Of a DNA stretch of 64,000 bases, positions 1 to 8,323 are shown piece by piece. The position numbers and the translations under genes are program-made. Within the stretch, counting starts at the first letter, position 1. Every line of letters begins with the position of its first letter. The notes under the pieces were generated by a model. It saw only the letters and a program-made list of their open reading frames with translations, was not told where the DNA came from and did no database searches. The stretch lies in NCBI RefSeq assembly GCF_013256625.1, contig NZ_CP053908.1, forward strand, positions 2,604,001 to 2,668,000, in the 5' to 3' direction. Source of the DNA: Hymenobacter sp. BRD128 (GTDB taxonomy: Bacteria; Bacteroidota; Bacteroidia; Cytophagales; Hymenobacteraceae).

Positions 1-374
1 CATTCTGGTTTGGGCAGCTGGCGGGCGGGGCAGTGGTATTTGCGCTGCCTGGCAACCCGGTGGCCACGTTTGCCAACTACTACCGCTACGTGCAGAGTTG
101 GCTGCGCCAGTGCCAGGGGCTACCCGCCGGGGCTAGCCAGCCCGCGTTTGCGGAGCTGGCCAGCGCAGTCGATTTTAAGCCCGCGCTCACGTATTTTCTG
201 GCCGTGCGCCTCGAAAATGCGCCCGATGGCCGCCTGCTGGCCCACCCGGCGCCTACCGCCGGCTCGGGCGACCTAGCCGGCCTGCTGGCGGCCGATGGCT
301 TACTGGAGCTGGCGGCGGGGCAAACGCACTTTGCAGCGGGCACGGCATGGCCGGTATGGCGCTACCGGAACTAG
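1..374 (+). CDS. moeA: MoeA, molybdopterin molybdenumtransferase (C-terminal part, 5' end outside window)
   Basis: The frame is open from base 3 and ends in TAG at 374, giving about the last 124 residues of a MoeA protein. MoeA inserts molybdate into adenylylated molybdopterin in the cytoplasm. The visible part starts just before an LPGNPVAT stretch, which matches the LPGNPVS-type motif of the substrate-binding domain, and continues through the small C-terminal domain. The N-terminal two thirds lie upstream of the window. The cofactor it makes would be needed by the molybdoenzyme at 4366-6935, and fdhD lies at 7346-8218, so the context is coherent. It converges with the AraC-type gene that ends at 403. 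Confidence 0.88.
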   Translation, partial: FWFGQLAGGAVVFALPGNPVATFANYYRYVQSWLRQCQGLPAGASQPAFAELASAVDFKPALTYFLAVRLENAPDGRLLAHPAPTAGSGDLAGLLAADGLLELAAGQTHFAAGTAWPVWRYRN

Positions 375-402
375 CGGAACCTTGCGAGCGCATTACCTGC
401 CA

Positions 403-1296
403 TCATGCTGCCTGGCGAAAAGCCAGCGGTGTGAGGCCGGTGTGCTGCTTGAAAAAGCGGTGGAAATAAGTGACGTACTCAAACCCCAGGCGGTCGGCAA
501 TGTCGCCCACGCTCCAGTTGGTGTGGTGCAGCAGCAGTTTGGCTTCGCTGGTGAGGCGCTCGGCGATGTGGGCCGTGGTGGGCTTGCCGGTCACTTCCTT
601 CACCGACCGGTTCAGGCTATTGACGTGGATAGCCAGCCGGTCGGCAAAGTCCTGGGCGTTTTTCAGCAGGGGCTCGTGGTAGTGTTTTGTTACCGGAAAT
701 TGAATTTCTAATAGGCTCATAAACAAGTTAGTGATGCGCTCGGCCGCCTTGGTAGCCACGGCCGGATAGGGGCTAGCGGGCTGCAAGCGGGCCGCCTCGT
801 GCACAACGAGCGAGAGCTGGTTGCGGAGCAGGTCGTCCTTGTGCTCGTAGGCCGAGTCGAAGTCGCGGCGCATGCGGGCAAAGACCTCGCGCAGGTAGCG
901 CCGCTGCTCGTCGTCGAGGTAATACACGGGGTTGCCATCTACCCGGTACAGCACCGATTCCTTGAGGCTGACGCCACGCATGGCCGACTGCAAAAAGGGC
1001 TCGGTAAAAGCGCAGATGTAGCCATCCTGCGCAGGCGAGTCCGCAACGGGCTCCCACGCAAACGGCACTAAGCGATTGGTAAACACCAGCGCCGGCTGGT
1101 CGATATGGTAGCTGTGGGTGGCATAGTGCAGCTCGTTGGCACCTGCCAGCACCAGCACGCACTTAAACACGTCGCGCCGGTCGTACTGGCCCATGCCGCA
1201 CTCGGCCTCCGGCATGGTCAGCACGGTTATCTCGCCGCCGCCAGCGGCAGCAAGCGGGGCAATACTGACCGGCGGCGGAGCAAGGGCTTTTGGCAT
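403..1296 (-). CDS. AraC-family transcriptional regulator
   Basis: A 297-residue protein with the usual AraC layout: an N-terminal cupin-like sensing half (about residues 20-170) and a C-terminal double helix-turn-helix (about 190-297). The second HTH contains the family pattern SVGDIADRLGFEYVTYFHRF followed by KQHTGLTPLAFR, which is diagnostic. It is a DNA-binding regulator with an unknown ligand. A shorter start at the internal Met near 1215 is possible because the first 27 residues are low in complexity and not obviously conserved. It is transcribed in the same direction as the SDR gene upstream (2237-1376) with a 79-bp gap, so the SDR is a plausible target. Confidence 0.9.
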   Translation of the reverse strand: MPKALAPPPVSIAPLAAAGGGEITVLTMPEAECGMGQYDRRDVFKCVLVLAGANELHYATHSYHIDQPALVFTNRLVPFAWEPVADSPAQDGYICAFTEPFLQSAMRGVSLKESVLYRVDGNPVYYLDDEQRRYLREVFARMRRDFDSAYEHKDDLLRNQLSLVVHEAARLQPASPYPAVATKAAERITNLFMSLLEIQFPVTKHYHEPLLKNAQDFADRLAIHVNSLNRSVKEVTGKPTTAHIAERLTSEAKLLLHHTNWSVGDIADRLGFEYVTYFHRFFKQHTGLTPLAFRQAA

Positions 1297-1375
1297 GGCG
1301 CATTAAGTACGATTTTACCCGCGAAACCGCTGGGTAGTTTTGGTAGCTGGGGGGCTAGCCAGCACGGCCTGGCAT

Positions 1376-2237
1376 TTAGTGGGTGGCGCCGGACGCCGGC
1401 GCGTCGTAGGCCAGCGAGCCGGCTAGCTCCCGATACGCGTCAATATCGTGCTGCAAGTCGGCCAGCACCTGCCCGGCGGTGGCAAGGGCGTCGGCCCCGG
1501 CTAAAAAGCGGCGGGGCGGCTTTTCGGCGGCCGAAATCGTGAGCAGAGCTTGAGCGAGCTTGGCCGGGTCGCCCGCCTGCTGGCCGTTGTAGCCTTGCCA
1601 GAACTGCTCCTGGGCTTGCCGGCGCTCGTCGTAGTCGGCAATAGGGTGCGCGGCAAAGCTAGCGGATTCCGGCGTGAGCAACTCGGTCCGGAAAAAGCCC
1701 GGATTCACCGTGATGGCCTCAATGCCAAACGGCGCCACTTCCTCGAGCAGCGAGCGCATCCAGCCCTCCAGGCCGAACTTCGACGCCGCATACGCCGTGC
1801 CGAACTCAAAGCCTCCCAGGCCGGCCGTTGAGGAGATGGTAATTAGCTGCCCCGCCCGCTGCTGGCGTAGCACCGGCAGCACGGCCCGCGTCACATTCAT
1901 CGGCTCGATAAGGCTAGTGGCAAGCTGCGCAGCCATCTGCTCCGGGCTTAGCTCCTCAAAAAAAGCCCGCGTAGAAGCTGGCGGCATTATTTACCAGCAC
2001 ATCGAGGCGGCCAAACCGGGCCATTGCGGCTTTGACAGCGGCCTCGGCTTCGGCAGGCTTTGTAATGTCCAGGGGCACTACCAGCAAGTCGGCAGCGGCC
2101 CCAATAGCCTGGGCTACCTTTTCCTTGTTGCGGCCGGTAGCCACTACGGCATAGCCAGCGGCCAGCGCCGCTTTGGCAATGTCGAGGCCCAGACCCCGGC
2201 CCGCGCCGGTAATCAGCCATACTTTCTTATCTGTCAT
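1376..2237 (-). CDS. Short-chain dehydrogenase/reductase, interrupted by a +1 frameshift
   Basis: Two overlapping frames together make one SDR of about 286 residues. The N-terminal frame (start ATG at 2237) carries the Rossmann motif TGAGRGLG and the NNA motif. The C-terminal frame carries TISSTAG and the catalytic YAASK (YxxxK). The break is at an A7 run on the + strand (1958-1964, T7 in the coding sense). With six T the frame reads GFFEELSPEQ without interruption; with seven it stops at once. It is therefore an intact gene apart from one extra base. It uses NAD(P)H to reduce or oxidise an unknown substrate. It could be a sequencing error, a phase-variable tract or a real mutation. Confidence 0.85.
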
Positions 2238-2494
2238 AAGCTTGTAGCAGGTTGTTAATAAGCCTACAATAATTATTCTCGTGGCCTGGCCGTCTGCTCT
2301 GATGGCGAACCGAAAGACGCAGCACAAAGGTCCGCTAGCCCCTAATCAGCCGAAAGCAGGAATCAAACAGCTTTGTATACAAATCAAACAGGCCACCAAA
2401 ACCGGCCCGGCTGGACGCATAATGCAGGGCGCGGCTGGGTTACTGTGGCCAATGCAGCGCCACTAAGGCTAGCCGCGGCAGCACCGCCAAATGC
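2238..2494. other. Non-coding stretch upstream of the SDR gene
   Basis: About 257 bases between the SDR start and the terminator hairpin at 2495-2533. It is richer in A+T near 2255-2280 and 2350-2400 than the flanking genes, as expected for the SDR promoter region. I see no convincing TAnnTTTG element, no RNA gene and no ORF with coding character on either strand. The short frame at 2281-2466 has no recognisable protein features. Confidence 0.5.
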
Positions 2495-2533
2495 AAAAGC
2501 CGCTCATTCCTGGTGAGGAATGAGCGGCTTTTT
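2495..2533. terminator. Bidirectional intrinsic terminator
   Basis: A perfect 13-bp stem (2499-2511 with 2516-2528) around a GGTG loop. It is flanked by A4 on the left and T5 on the right, so it has a U-tract in both directions. It lies just past the stop of the MFS small-subunit gene (2556 on the minus strand) and probably ends the transporter transcript. Confidence 0.85.
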
Positions 2534-2555
2534 ACCGTTAGCTTATTAGGTTAGG

Positions 2556-2702
2556 CTATTTAAACAGCGTTAGGGCCTTGAGGAATGTCTGCGACACGCC
2601 CCAGGCCAGGGGAATGCCTACGTACAGCCACGCTAGCACGGTGGAGCCGCCGCTTGTGGCCTCGGGAGCAGCGGCCGGGGTAGAAGTTGATTGCGGGTTC
2701 AT
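2556..2702 (-). CDS. MFS transporter small subunit (48 aa membrane microprotein)
   Basis: A 48-residue ORF with ATG at 2702 and TAG at 2556. It starts with a Ser/Thr/Pro/Ala-rich hydrophilic leader of about 20 residues (MNPQSTSTPAA...). One hydrophobic helix follows, including VLAWLYVGIPLAWGVSQTF, and then a short FLKALTLFK tail. It begins 33 bp after the stop of the OFA-type MFS gene (2736-4154) on the same strand and is followed by a strong terminator, so the two form a unit. Tiny single-helix proteins of this kind are annotated next to oxalate/formate-type MFS carriers as MFS transporter small subunit. The assignment rests on that recalled pattern plus position, and its function is unknown. 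Confidence 0.72.
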   Translation of the reverse strand: MNPQSTSTPAAAPEATSGGSTVLAWLYVGIPLAWGVSQTFLKALTLFK

Positions 2703-2735
2703 GGGTTGCGGAGAATTAAACGTGAATGTCGGCAC

Positions 2736-4154
2736 TTAGTGGCCGCCAGCTTCAACAGTAACCGGGCCTTTTTCCTGGTACTTCTCATTTACGGCCGTCA
2801 CGGCCAGGTCAGCTAATAACCCCACGGCAAGCAGGCCGGCCATGGTATAGAACACAGGCTGGTAAGTGGCGGCGCCCTTGAGGCCTGATGCCTTAGCGTG
2901 TTCAGTTAACGTACTCACAATCAAGTGACCCACAATGGCCGCCGTGCTCCAGGCCGTGAGCAGACGCCCGTGGATAGCCCCCACTTGGTACTTCCCAAAC
3001 AGGTCGGACAGGTAGGCCGGAATAGTGGCGAAGCCCCCGCCGTACATGCTGATAATCACGCAGCATACTACCACAAACAGGGCTAGCTGGGCGTTGTGGC
3101 TCAGCGTCGGGGCCAGGGCGTAGAGCAGAATGCCCAACCCAAAATAGATGGCGTAGGTCACCTTGCGCCCTAGCTTATCGGAGGCCGACGACCAGAAAAA
3201 ACGCCCTAGCAGATTAAACAAACTCAGCAGGCCCACGAAGCCAGCGCCGGCGGCCACCAGGGCGGCTTCCGTCATACCCTGTCCTTTTGCAGTACCTTTT
3301 ATAACAGACTGAATCAGCGGCGAAGCCGTTTCGAGCACCCCGATACCGGCGGTTACGTTGCAGAGCAGCACCACCCACAGCAGCCAGAACTGCGGCGTTT
3401 TGATGGCATTGTCGGCCGACACGTTGCCGGTAGTGATGAGCGCGCTGTGCTCTTCATTGGGTACGTAGCCGGCGGGCTTCCAGTCATCGGCCGGCACCCG
3501 AATGGTCCACACGCCCCACTGCATGAAGAGCAGGTAAATAATGCCCATCACAATGAAAGTAGGTGCTACCCCCTGCGGGGCAGAAGCCTTAAAATGCGCC
3601 ATGAGGCTGGTGGCCAGCGGCGAGCCAATCATGGCGCCGCCCCCAAAGCCCATAATGGCCATGCCCGTAGCTACCCCTTTGCGGTCAGGAAACCACTTGA
3701 TGAGCGTGCTCACCGGTGAAATGTAGCCGATGCCCAGCCCGATGCCGCCCACGAAGCCATAACCAAAGTACAGCAGCAAAATATTGTGCAAATGAATGCC
3801 GAGCGAGCCAATCAGGAAGCCGCCACCGAAACACAGCGATGCCGCCAGCATGGCCTTGCGCGGCCCCACGCGTTCGAGCCATTTGCCAAAAATAGCGGCC
3901 GACAAGCCCAGCAGCACAATGGCAATCGAGAACGTTAGCCCAATCTGGGCCAGCGTCCAGTCATCGGGGGCCGGGTGGTCGGCGTCGCCGCTGATGAGCG
4001 ACCCTAGCGGCTTGTTGAATACGCTGAAGGCATAGGCTTGCCCGATGGCTAGGTGGATAGCCAGCGCGGCCGGCGGTATCAGCCAGCGGTTGTAGCCAGG
4101 CGGCGCAATAGTACGGCTGCGGTCAAGCAGCCCGGCAGAGGAATTATCGGCCAT
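2736..4154 (-). CDS. OFA-family MFS transporter (oxalate/formate antiporter type)
   Basis: A 472-residue multi-pass inner-membrane protein with about 12 predicted helices. The N-terminal signature resembles OFA carriers: GQAYAFSVFNKPLG soon after the first helix, then GLGIGYISPVSTLIKWFPDRKG after helix 4-5. OFA proteins exchange small carboxylates such as oxalate and formate. The substrate is not determined by sequence, but a formate dehydrogenase-like enzyme and fdhD lie immediately upstream, which favours formate or a related monocarboxylate. It starts at ATG 4154 after a terminator at 4319-4350, so it probably has its own promoter. It is followed by a 48-aa small-subunit gene. Confidence 0.87.
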   Translation of the reverse strand: MADNSSAGLLDRSRTIAPPGYNRWLIPPAALAIHLAIGQAYAFSVFNKPLGSLISGDADHPAPDDWTLAQIGLTFSIAIVLLGLSAAIFGKWLERVGPRKAMLAASLCFGGGFLIGSLGIHLHNILLLYFGYGFVGGIGLGIGYISPVSTLIKWFPDRKGVATGMAIMGFGGGAMIGSPLATSLMAHFKASAPQGVAPTFIVMGIIYLLFMQWGVWTIRVPADDWKPAGYVPNEEHSALITTGNVSADNAIKTPQFWLLWVVLLCNVTAGIGVLETASPLIQSVIKGTAKGQGMTEAALVAAGAGFVGLLSLFNLLGRFFWSSASDKLGRKVTYAIYFGLGILLYALAPTLSHNAQLALFVVVCCVIISMYGGGFATIPAYLSDLFGKYQVGAIHGRLLTAWSTAAIVGHLIVSTLTEHAKASGLKGAATYQPVFYTMAGLLAVGLLADLAVTAVNEKYQEKGPVTVEAGGH

Positions 4155-4318
4155 AGTGAAAGAAGAAAGTGAAAACTTGGGGATTGGGTGGGTTAGAAAA
4201 AACTAAGTCGCTGCAAGGTAGAACTATCCGTTGGCCCGGCAAGCTGGCGGCAGTATTATTTTGCTCATTAGCTATAGCCAGGCTTGTACAGAGGCTAGCG
4301 CCAAGTAGTTGGGAAAGA

Positions 4319-4350
4319 AAAAGCCCCTGGCTAGGCTGCCAGGGGCTTTT
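4319..4350. terminator. Intrinsic terminator after the formate dehydrogenase-like gene
   Basis: A 12-bp stem, AAAAGCCCCTGG paired with CCAGGGGCTTTT, around an 8-base loop. It sits 16 bp past the stop of the enzyme gene (4366, minus strand). It separates that gene from the MFS transporter starting at 4154. Confidence 0.8.
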
Positions 4351-4365
4351 CACTAGATAACCTTA

Positions 4366-6935
4366 CTACGCTGGCACGGCCTGCTGCCGCTGCTTCTGCG
4401 CCTGCGGCACCTTTTCGGCCTTGGTAGGCGCCACCGTCACCACCACGTACTTGGAGGTGGGCGTGTTGCTCGTTTTGGCTACGCTGGAAATGGGTACCAG
4501 CGGGTTAGCCTCCGGGAAGTAGGCCGATACGTTGCCCTTCGGAATATCGTAGGGCACTACGATAAACTTCTCCACGGTGCGCTGCTCGCCCTCGTAGTGG
4601 CTCGTGATGTCGATGAGGTCCTTGGCCTTGAGGCCGCGGGCGGCAATATCTTCTTTATTCATAAAAAGCACCCGGCGCTCGCCGTGGATGCCCCGGTAGC
4701 GGTCGTTGTACTCGTAGATGGTGGTGTTGAACTGGTCATGGCTGCGCACCGTCATCAGGATGAGCTGGTCGGGCTCGGTGGTGTACTTCTCCAGGGTGGT
4801 CGTGGTGAAGTTCGCCATGCCGTTCTTGGTCGTGAACTTGCGCTCGCGGGGCCGTTGGGCAGGTAGAAGCCGCCGGGCTTGCGCAGCTTCTCGTTGAATT
4901 TCTCGAAGCCGGGAATTACGCGCGAAATGTGGTCGCGGATGACGTCGTAGTTCTCCGTCATGGCTACCCAGTCGGCCACGTTGGTTTTCTCGCCGAGGGT
5001 AGCAATAGCCACGCCGGCCAGAATGGCGACTTCGCTCAGTATTTTATTGCCGGGCAGCGGCACAAGCACACCCTTGTTCTGGCTCACCACGCCCATCGAG
5101 TTTTCGCAGCTCGTCATCTGGTGGCCGCTCTTCTGCATGTCGATGTCGGCGTGCGTGAAGCAGGGCAGCAGCAGGCTGGTTTTGCCGGTGGTGAGGTGGC
5201 CGCGGTTGAGCTTGGTGCCCACGTACACGGTCAGGTTCTGGCGGCGCATGCCTTCGGCAATCAGCTCAGTATCGGGGCCGGCGGCCAGCAGGTTGCCACC
5301 CAAGCCGAAATACACCTTCAACTCGCCGTGATACATGGCCTTGATGGCCTCCACCGTGTCGTAGCCGTGTTCATAGGGCGCTTTAAAGTTGAATTCCTTA
5401 CCTAGCGCGTCCTGAAACTCTTTGGTCGGCTGCTCCCATACGCCCATCGTGCGGTCGCCCTGCACGTTGGAGTGGCCGCGCACCGGGCAGGTGCCCGCGC
5501 CGGGCTTGCCAATGGCGCCTTTCATAAGCTGCAGATTCACAATCTCCTGAATGGTCTGCACGCCCTGGCGCTGCTGCGTTACACCCATAGCCCAGCAGGT
5601 GATAATTTTCTGCTTGTGGGCGATGATGTTGGCCGCTTCCAGCAATAATGCCCGGCTGATACCGCTGAGTTGCTCAATGTCCTCCCAGCTGGTAGCGCGG
5701 ATATTCTGCTCAAACGACTCGAAGCCCGTAGTGTACTGCTTCACGAAAGCATGGTCCACTACCTGGCCGGGGTTCATGTCCTCGGCCTCAAAGAGGTGCT
5801 TCATGATGCCGCGCAACAGGGCCATGTCGCCATCGACCCGCACTTGCAGGAACAGGTCGGTTATCGGCGTGCCATCGCCCAGTAGCGCGCCCAGCGCCTT
5901 GAGCGGGTTCATAAAATCCTGCGGATTCTTGAAGTGATTCAGGCCAGCCTCAATCAACGGGTTCACGCTGATGATTTTGGCCCCATTGCGCTTGGCTTTT
6001 TGCAAGGCCGTGAGCATGCGCGGGTGGTTGGTGCCAGGGTTTTGGCCGATGATGAGAATCACCTCCGCCTCGTGGATGTCGTTGAGCGTAACGGAGCCTT
6101 TGCCCAGGCCCAGCGTGGGGCTAAGGGCCGCGCCGCTGCTTTCGTGGCACATGTTGGAGCAGTCGGGCAAGTTATTGGTGCCGAACTGCTTGGCAAACAA
6201 TTGAAACAGGAATGCCGGCTCATTCGGCACCTTGCCCGAGGTGTAGAACGCGGCTTCGTTGGGCGACTTCAGCGCGTTCAGCTCGCGGCCGATAATCTCG
6301 AAGGCTTCGGGCCATTCGATGGGCTCGTAGTGAGTGCCGCCGGGGCGCTTCACCATCGGGTGGGTGAGGCGGCCGAGGTTATTCTGGTCGCGGTCGCTCA
6401 GGTGCGAAAGCTCGGCCAGGCTGTACTTGGCAAACACCTCGGGGCCGCAGGCTTTGTCGTCGGCATCCGAAGCCGTTGCCTTGGCGCCGTTCTCGCAAAA
6501 CTCGGCTACCGAGCGGTGGTCATCGGGGTCGGGCCAGGCGCAGGATGAGCAGTCGAAACCATCCTTCTGGTTCATCTTGAGCAAGCCGTGGGTGCCGCGC
6601 GTGAGGCCCGCCTCGCCCCAGTTAAATTCCATCGACTTGATAACGGCCTGCACGCCGGCCGCAATTTTCATGCGGTTTTCCAGCTTCAGGCCCGTAAACT
6701 CTTCGGTGGGCTGGGCCAGCACCGGGTTGCGGTACTTGGCGCCCAGCGTGTCGGGGGCCGGAATGTGGCGCTGGTCACGCTCATTCTGCGGGTCGGGGCG
6801 GTAGTGGTCGGGGGCGGGCGCCTCGCCCTGCTCCGAGCGCTCGCCACTCTTGGGCTGGTTGGCCTGGGCGCCCTGCTGCTCGCTTTTGCCGGCTTTGCTT
6901 GGGTCGGCAATTGGTGACTCTTCCATCGGATGCAT
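4366..6935 (-). CDS. FdhF/YdeP-family molybdopterin oxidoreductase (formate dehydrogenase-like), interrupted by a frameshift
   Basis: Two frames join into one protein of about 856 residues. ATG at 6935 is preferred over the upstream Met at 6971. A hydrophilic N-terminal extension (~65 aa) precedes the GFDCSSCAWPDP and AEFCENGAKA motifs, typical of YdeP-type enzymes with a reduced cysteine set. The CHESSG segment should supply the cysteine ligand of molybdenum. The C-terminal cofactor-binding domain (4366-4818) is in another frame. The break is at G4 4848-4851 on the + strand; a fifth G restores ...NGPRERKFTTKNGMANF. Cytoplasmic, with no Tat signal. It would oxidise formate or a related substrate, and its electron acceptor is not encoded here. 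Confidence 0.88.
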
Positions 6936-7013
6936 AGTAAAAAGGTGGGAATGGCTATTGCAAAGGAACAAACCCCACCAGCCAGCCGCCGCCCGGGGGG
7001 GCAGCCTAGCCGG

Positions 7014-7349
7014 CTAATGGCGGCAGTCCAAGTCTTTTTCAACCAGAATACGTAATTCCTGGCCTTCGGCTACCAAAACCGCGCTTTTAAAGCCAATGTT
7101 TTCGGTATCAGTCCAGTTCCGGGCCACGGCGGCGGGCACCTCTACGGCCAGCGCGCCGGCCTCGTAGCGCACCTGCACGGCCGAAGCAGGGCTAGCGGCC
7201 GGCAGCCGCTCCAGCGCATACAGCAGCGTCTGGCCGGGCCCCGGCCCAAACGCGATGGTGTAGGCTACCCGGCCGGTAGCGGCAAACTGCCGCACCTCTT
7301 CTTCCGATAAGCGCAGGCGCAGGGAGTTTTCTTCCAGTCTTAGTTTCAT
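7014..7349 (-). CDS. Small hypothetical protein coupled to fdhD (possibly DUF7009-type)
   Basis: A 111-residue soluble protein with no signal or membrane segment, starting MKLRLEENSLRLRLS and ending in DLDCRH. Its ATG overlaps the fdhD stop by four bases (ATGA at 7346-7349), which implies translational coupling. The gene for the molybdoenzyme starts 78 bp downstream. Proteins like this are recalled next to fdhD in Bacteroidota and may correspond to a DUF7009 family, but I cannot confirm that here. A role in maturation or regulation of the formate dehydrogenase-like enzyme is inference from coupling only. The C-terminal Cys-Arg-His could bind a metal. Confidence 0.7.
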   Translation of the reverse strand: MKLRLEENSLRLRLSEEEVRQFAATGRVAYTIAFGPGPGQTLLYALERLPAASPASAVQVRYEAGALAVEVPAAVARNWTDTENIGFKSAVLVAEGQELRILVEKDLDCRH

Positions 7350-8218
7350 AACCCGTTGATACGCTGGGCATGGCTGTAAATATTAAATCGCTCGTTGCGC
7401 ACGAAGCCCAGCAGCGTGAGGCCAAATTCTTCGGCCGCTTCCACAGCCAGGCTGCTCGGCGCGCCCACGGCCGCCAGAATGGCTACGCCCGCCAGCGCGG
7501 CCTTTTGCACCAGCTCGAAGCTAGCCCGGCCACTTAGCAACACGATGTGCTGGCCCAGCGGCAACTGGCCGGCCAGCAGCGCGGCACCCACTACTTTATC
7601 GAACGCGTTGTGGCGGCCTACGTCTTCGCGCAGCAATAGTAACTCGCCCTCGGCCGAAAACAAGGCCGTGGCGTGCAAGCCGCCGGTTTGCTCAAAAACC
7701 GGCTGGGCCGCCCGCTGCCGCGCCGGCAGCGCGTGAATGAGGCTGGCCGGCACCCGGGGGCTAGCGGCGGGCGGCGGCGCGGGGCAACTAGTAGCCTTCA
7801 CGGCGTCGATGCTGGTTTTGCCGCACACGCCGCAGCTGGAGGTGGTGTAGAAATGCCGCTCCAGTCTATCCAGCGCCAGCGCTACGCCGGGGGCTAGCGC
7901 GGCGCGCACCACGTTGCCGCGCTCCTTGGGGCGGCGCGGGTCGGCGTGGTGCTCGATGGTGATAATGTCAGCGGCCTGCTGCACAATGCCTTCGCTCAGC
8001 AGGAAGCCCGCTACCAGCTCGGCATCGTGGCCGGGCGTGCGCATGGTCACGGCCAGGCTGTGGGTTTGGCGCTGGCCGGCGGAGCCGTATTCCAGGCTGA
8101 TTTCGAGGGGCGCCTCGATGGCCAGCACGTCGGTAGCGCGCGTGAGCGCCGAGCCCACCACGCGCTGCACCGTAGTGCGCTCGGCGCTAGCCTGGGAGAG
8201 AGTGAGAAAAGGCGACAT
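7346..8218 (-). CDS. fdhD: FdhD, formate dehydrogenase accessory sulfurtransferase
   Basis: A 290-residue cytoplasmic protein. FdhD passes sulfur from the cysteine desulfurase to the molybdenum cofactor before insertion into formate dehydrogenase. The catalytic CGVCG loop is present at about residues 127-131 (TTSSCGVCGKTS). The conserved LREDVGRHNAFDKVVG and LSGRASFELVQKA segments, and a C-terminal R-ERFNIY, are also visible. It is the first gene of a minus-strand run: fdhD, the 111-aa protein (4-bp overlap), then the YdeP-type enzyme. That order supports the enzyme needing a sulfurated cofactor. Confidence 0.95.
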   Translation of the reverse strand: MSPFLTLSQASAERTTVQRVVGSALTRATDVLAIEAPLEISLEYGSAGQRQTHSLAVTMRTPGHDAELVAGFLLSEGIVQQAADIITIEHHADPRRPKERGNVVRAALAPGVALALDRLERHFYTTSSCGVCGKTSIDAVKATSCPAPPPAASPRVPASLIHALPARQRAAQPVFEQTGGLHATALFSAEGELLLLREDVGRHNAFDKVVGAALLAGQLPLGQHIVLLSGRASFELVQKAALAGVAILAAVGAPSSLAVEAAEEFGLTLLGFVRNERFNIYSHAQRINGL

Positions 8219-8244
8219 GCAAGCTGGCCCGCCCTTACATTGAC

Positions 8245-8281
8245 TGGGCCGGCCTGACTACCTAAATAGTCGAGCCGGCCC
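8245..8281. terminator. Hairpin between lpxB and fdhD
   Basis: An interrupted stem, TGGGCCGGC...TGACTA paired with TAGTCGA...GCCGGCCCA, lies between the end of lpxB (8324) and the start of fdhD (8218), both on the minus strand. There is no clear U-tract on either side, so it may act as a weak or factor-assisted terminator for lpxB. Confidence 0.5.
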
Positions 8282-8323
8282 AAATGTTCAATCTTCCCAC
8301 TTGCTCCGCTAGCCTTGCAGAAA

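Noticed and set aside
1958-1964. Programmed frameshift in the SDR gene
   Set aside because: Not excluded, but there is no downstream stimulatory structure that I can see, and the pattern of other single-base breaks in the window makes an error more likely.
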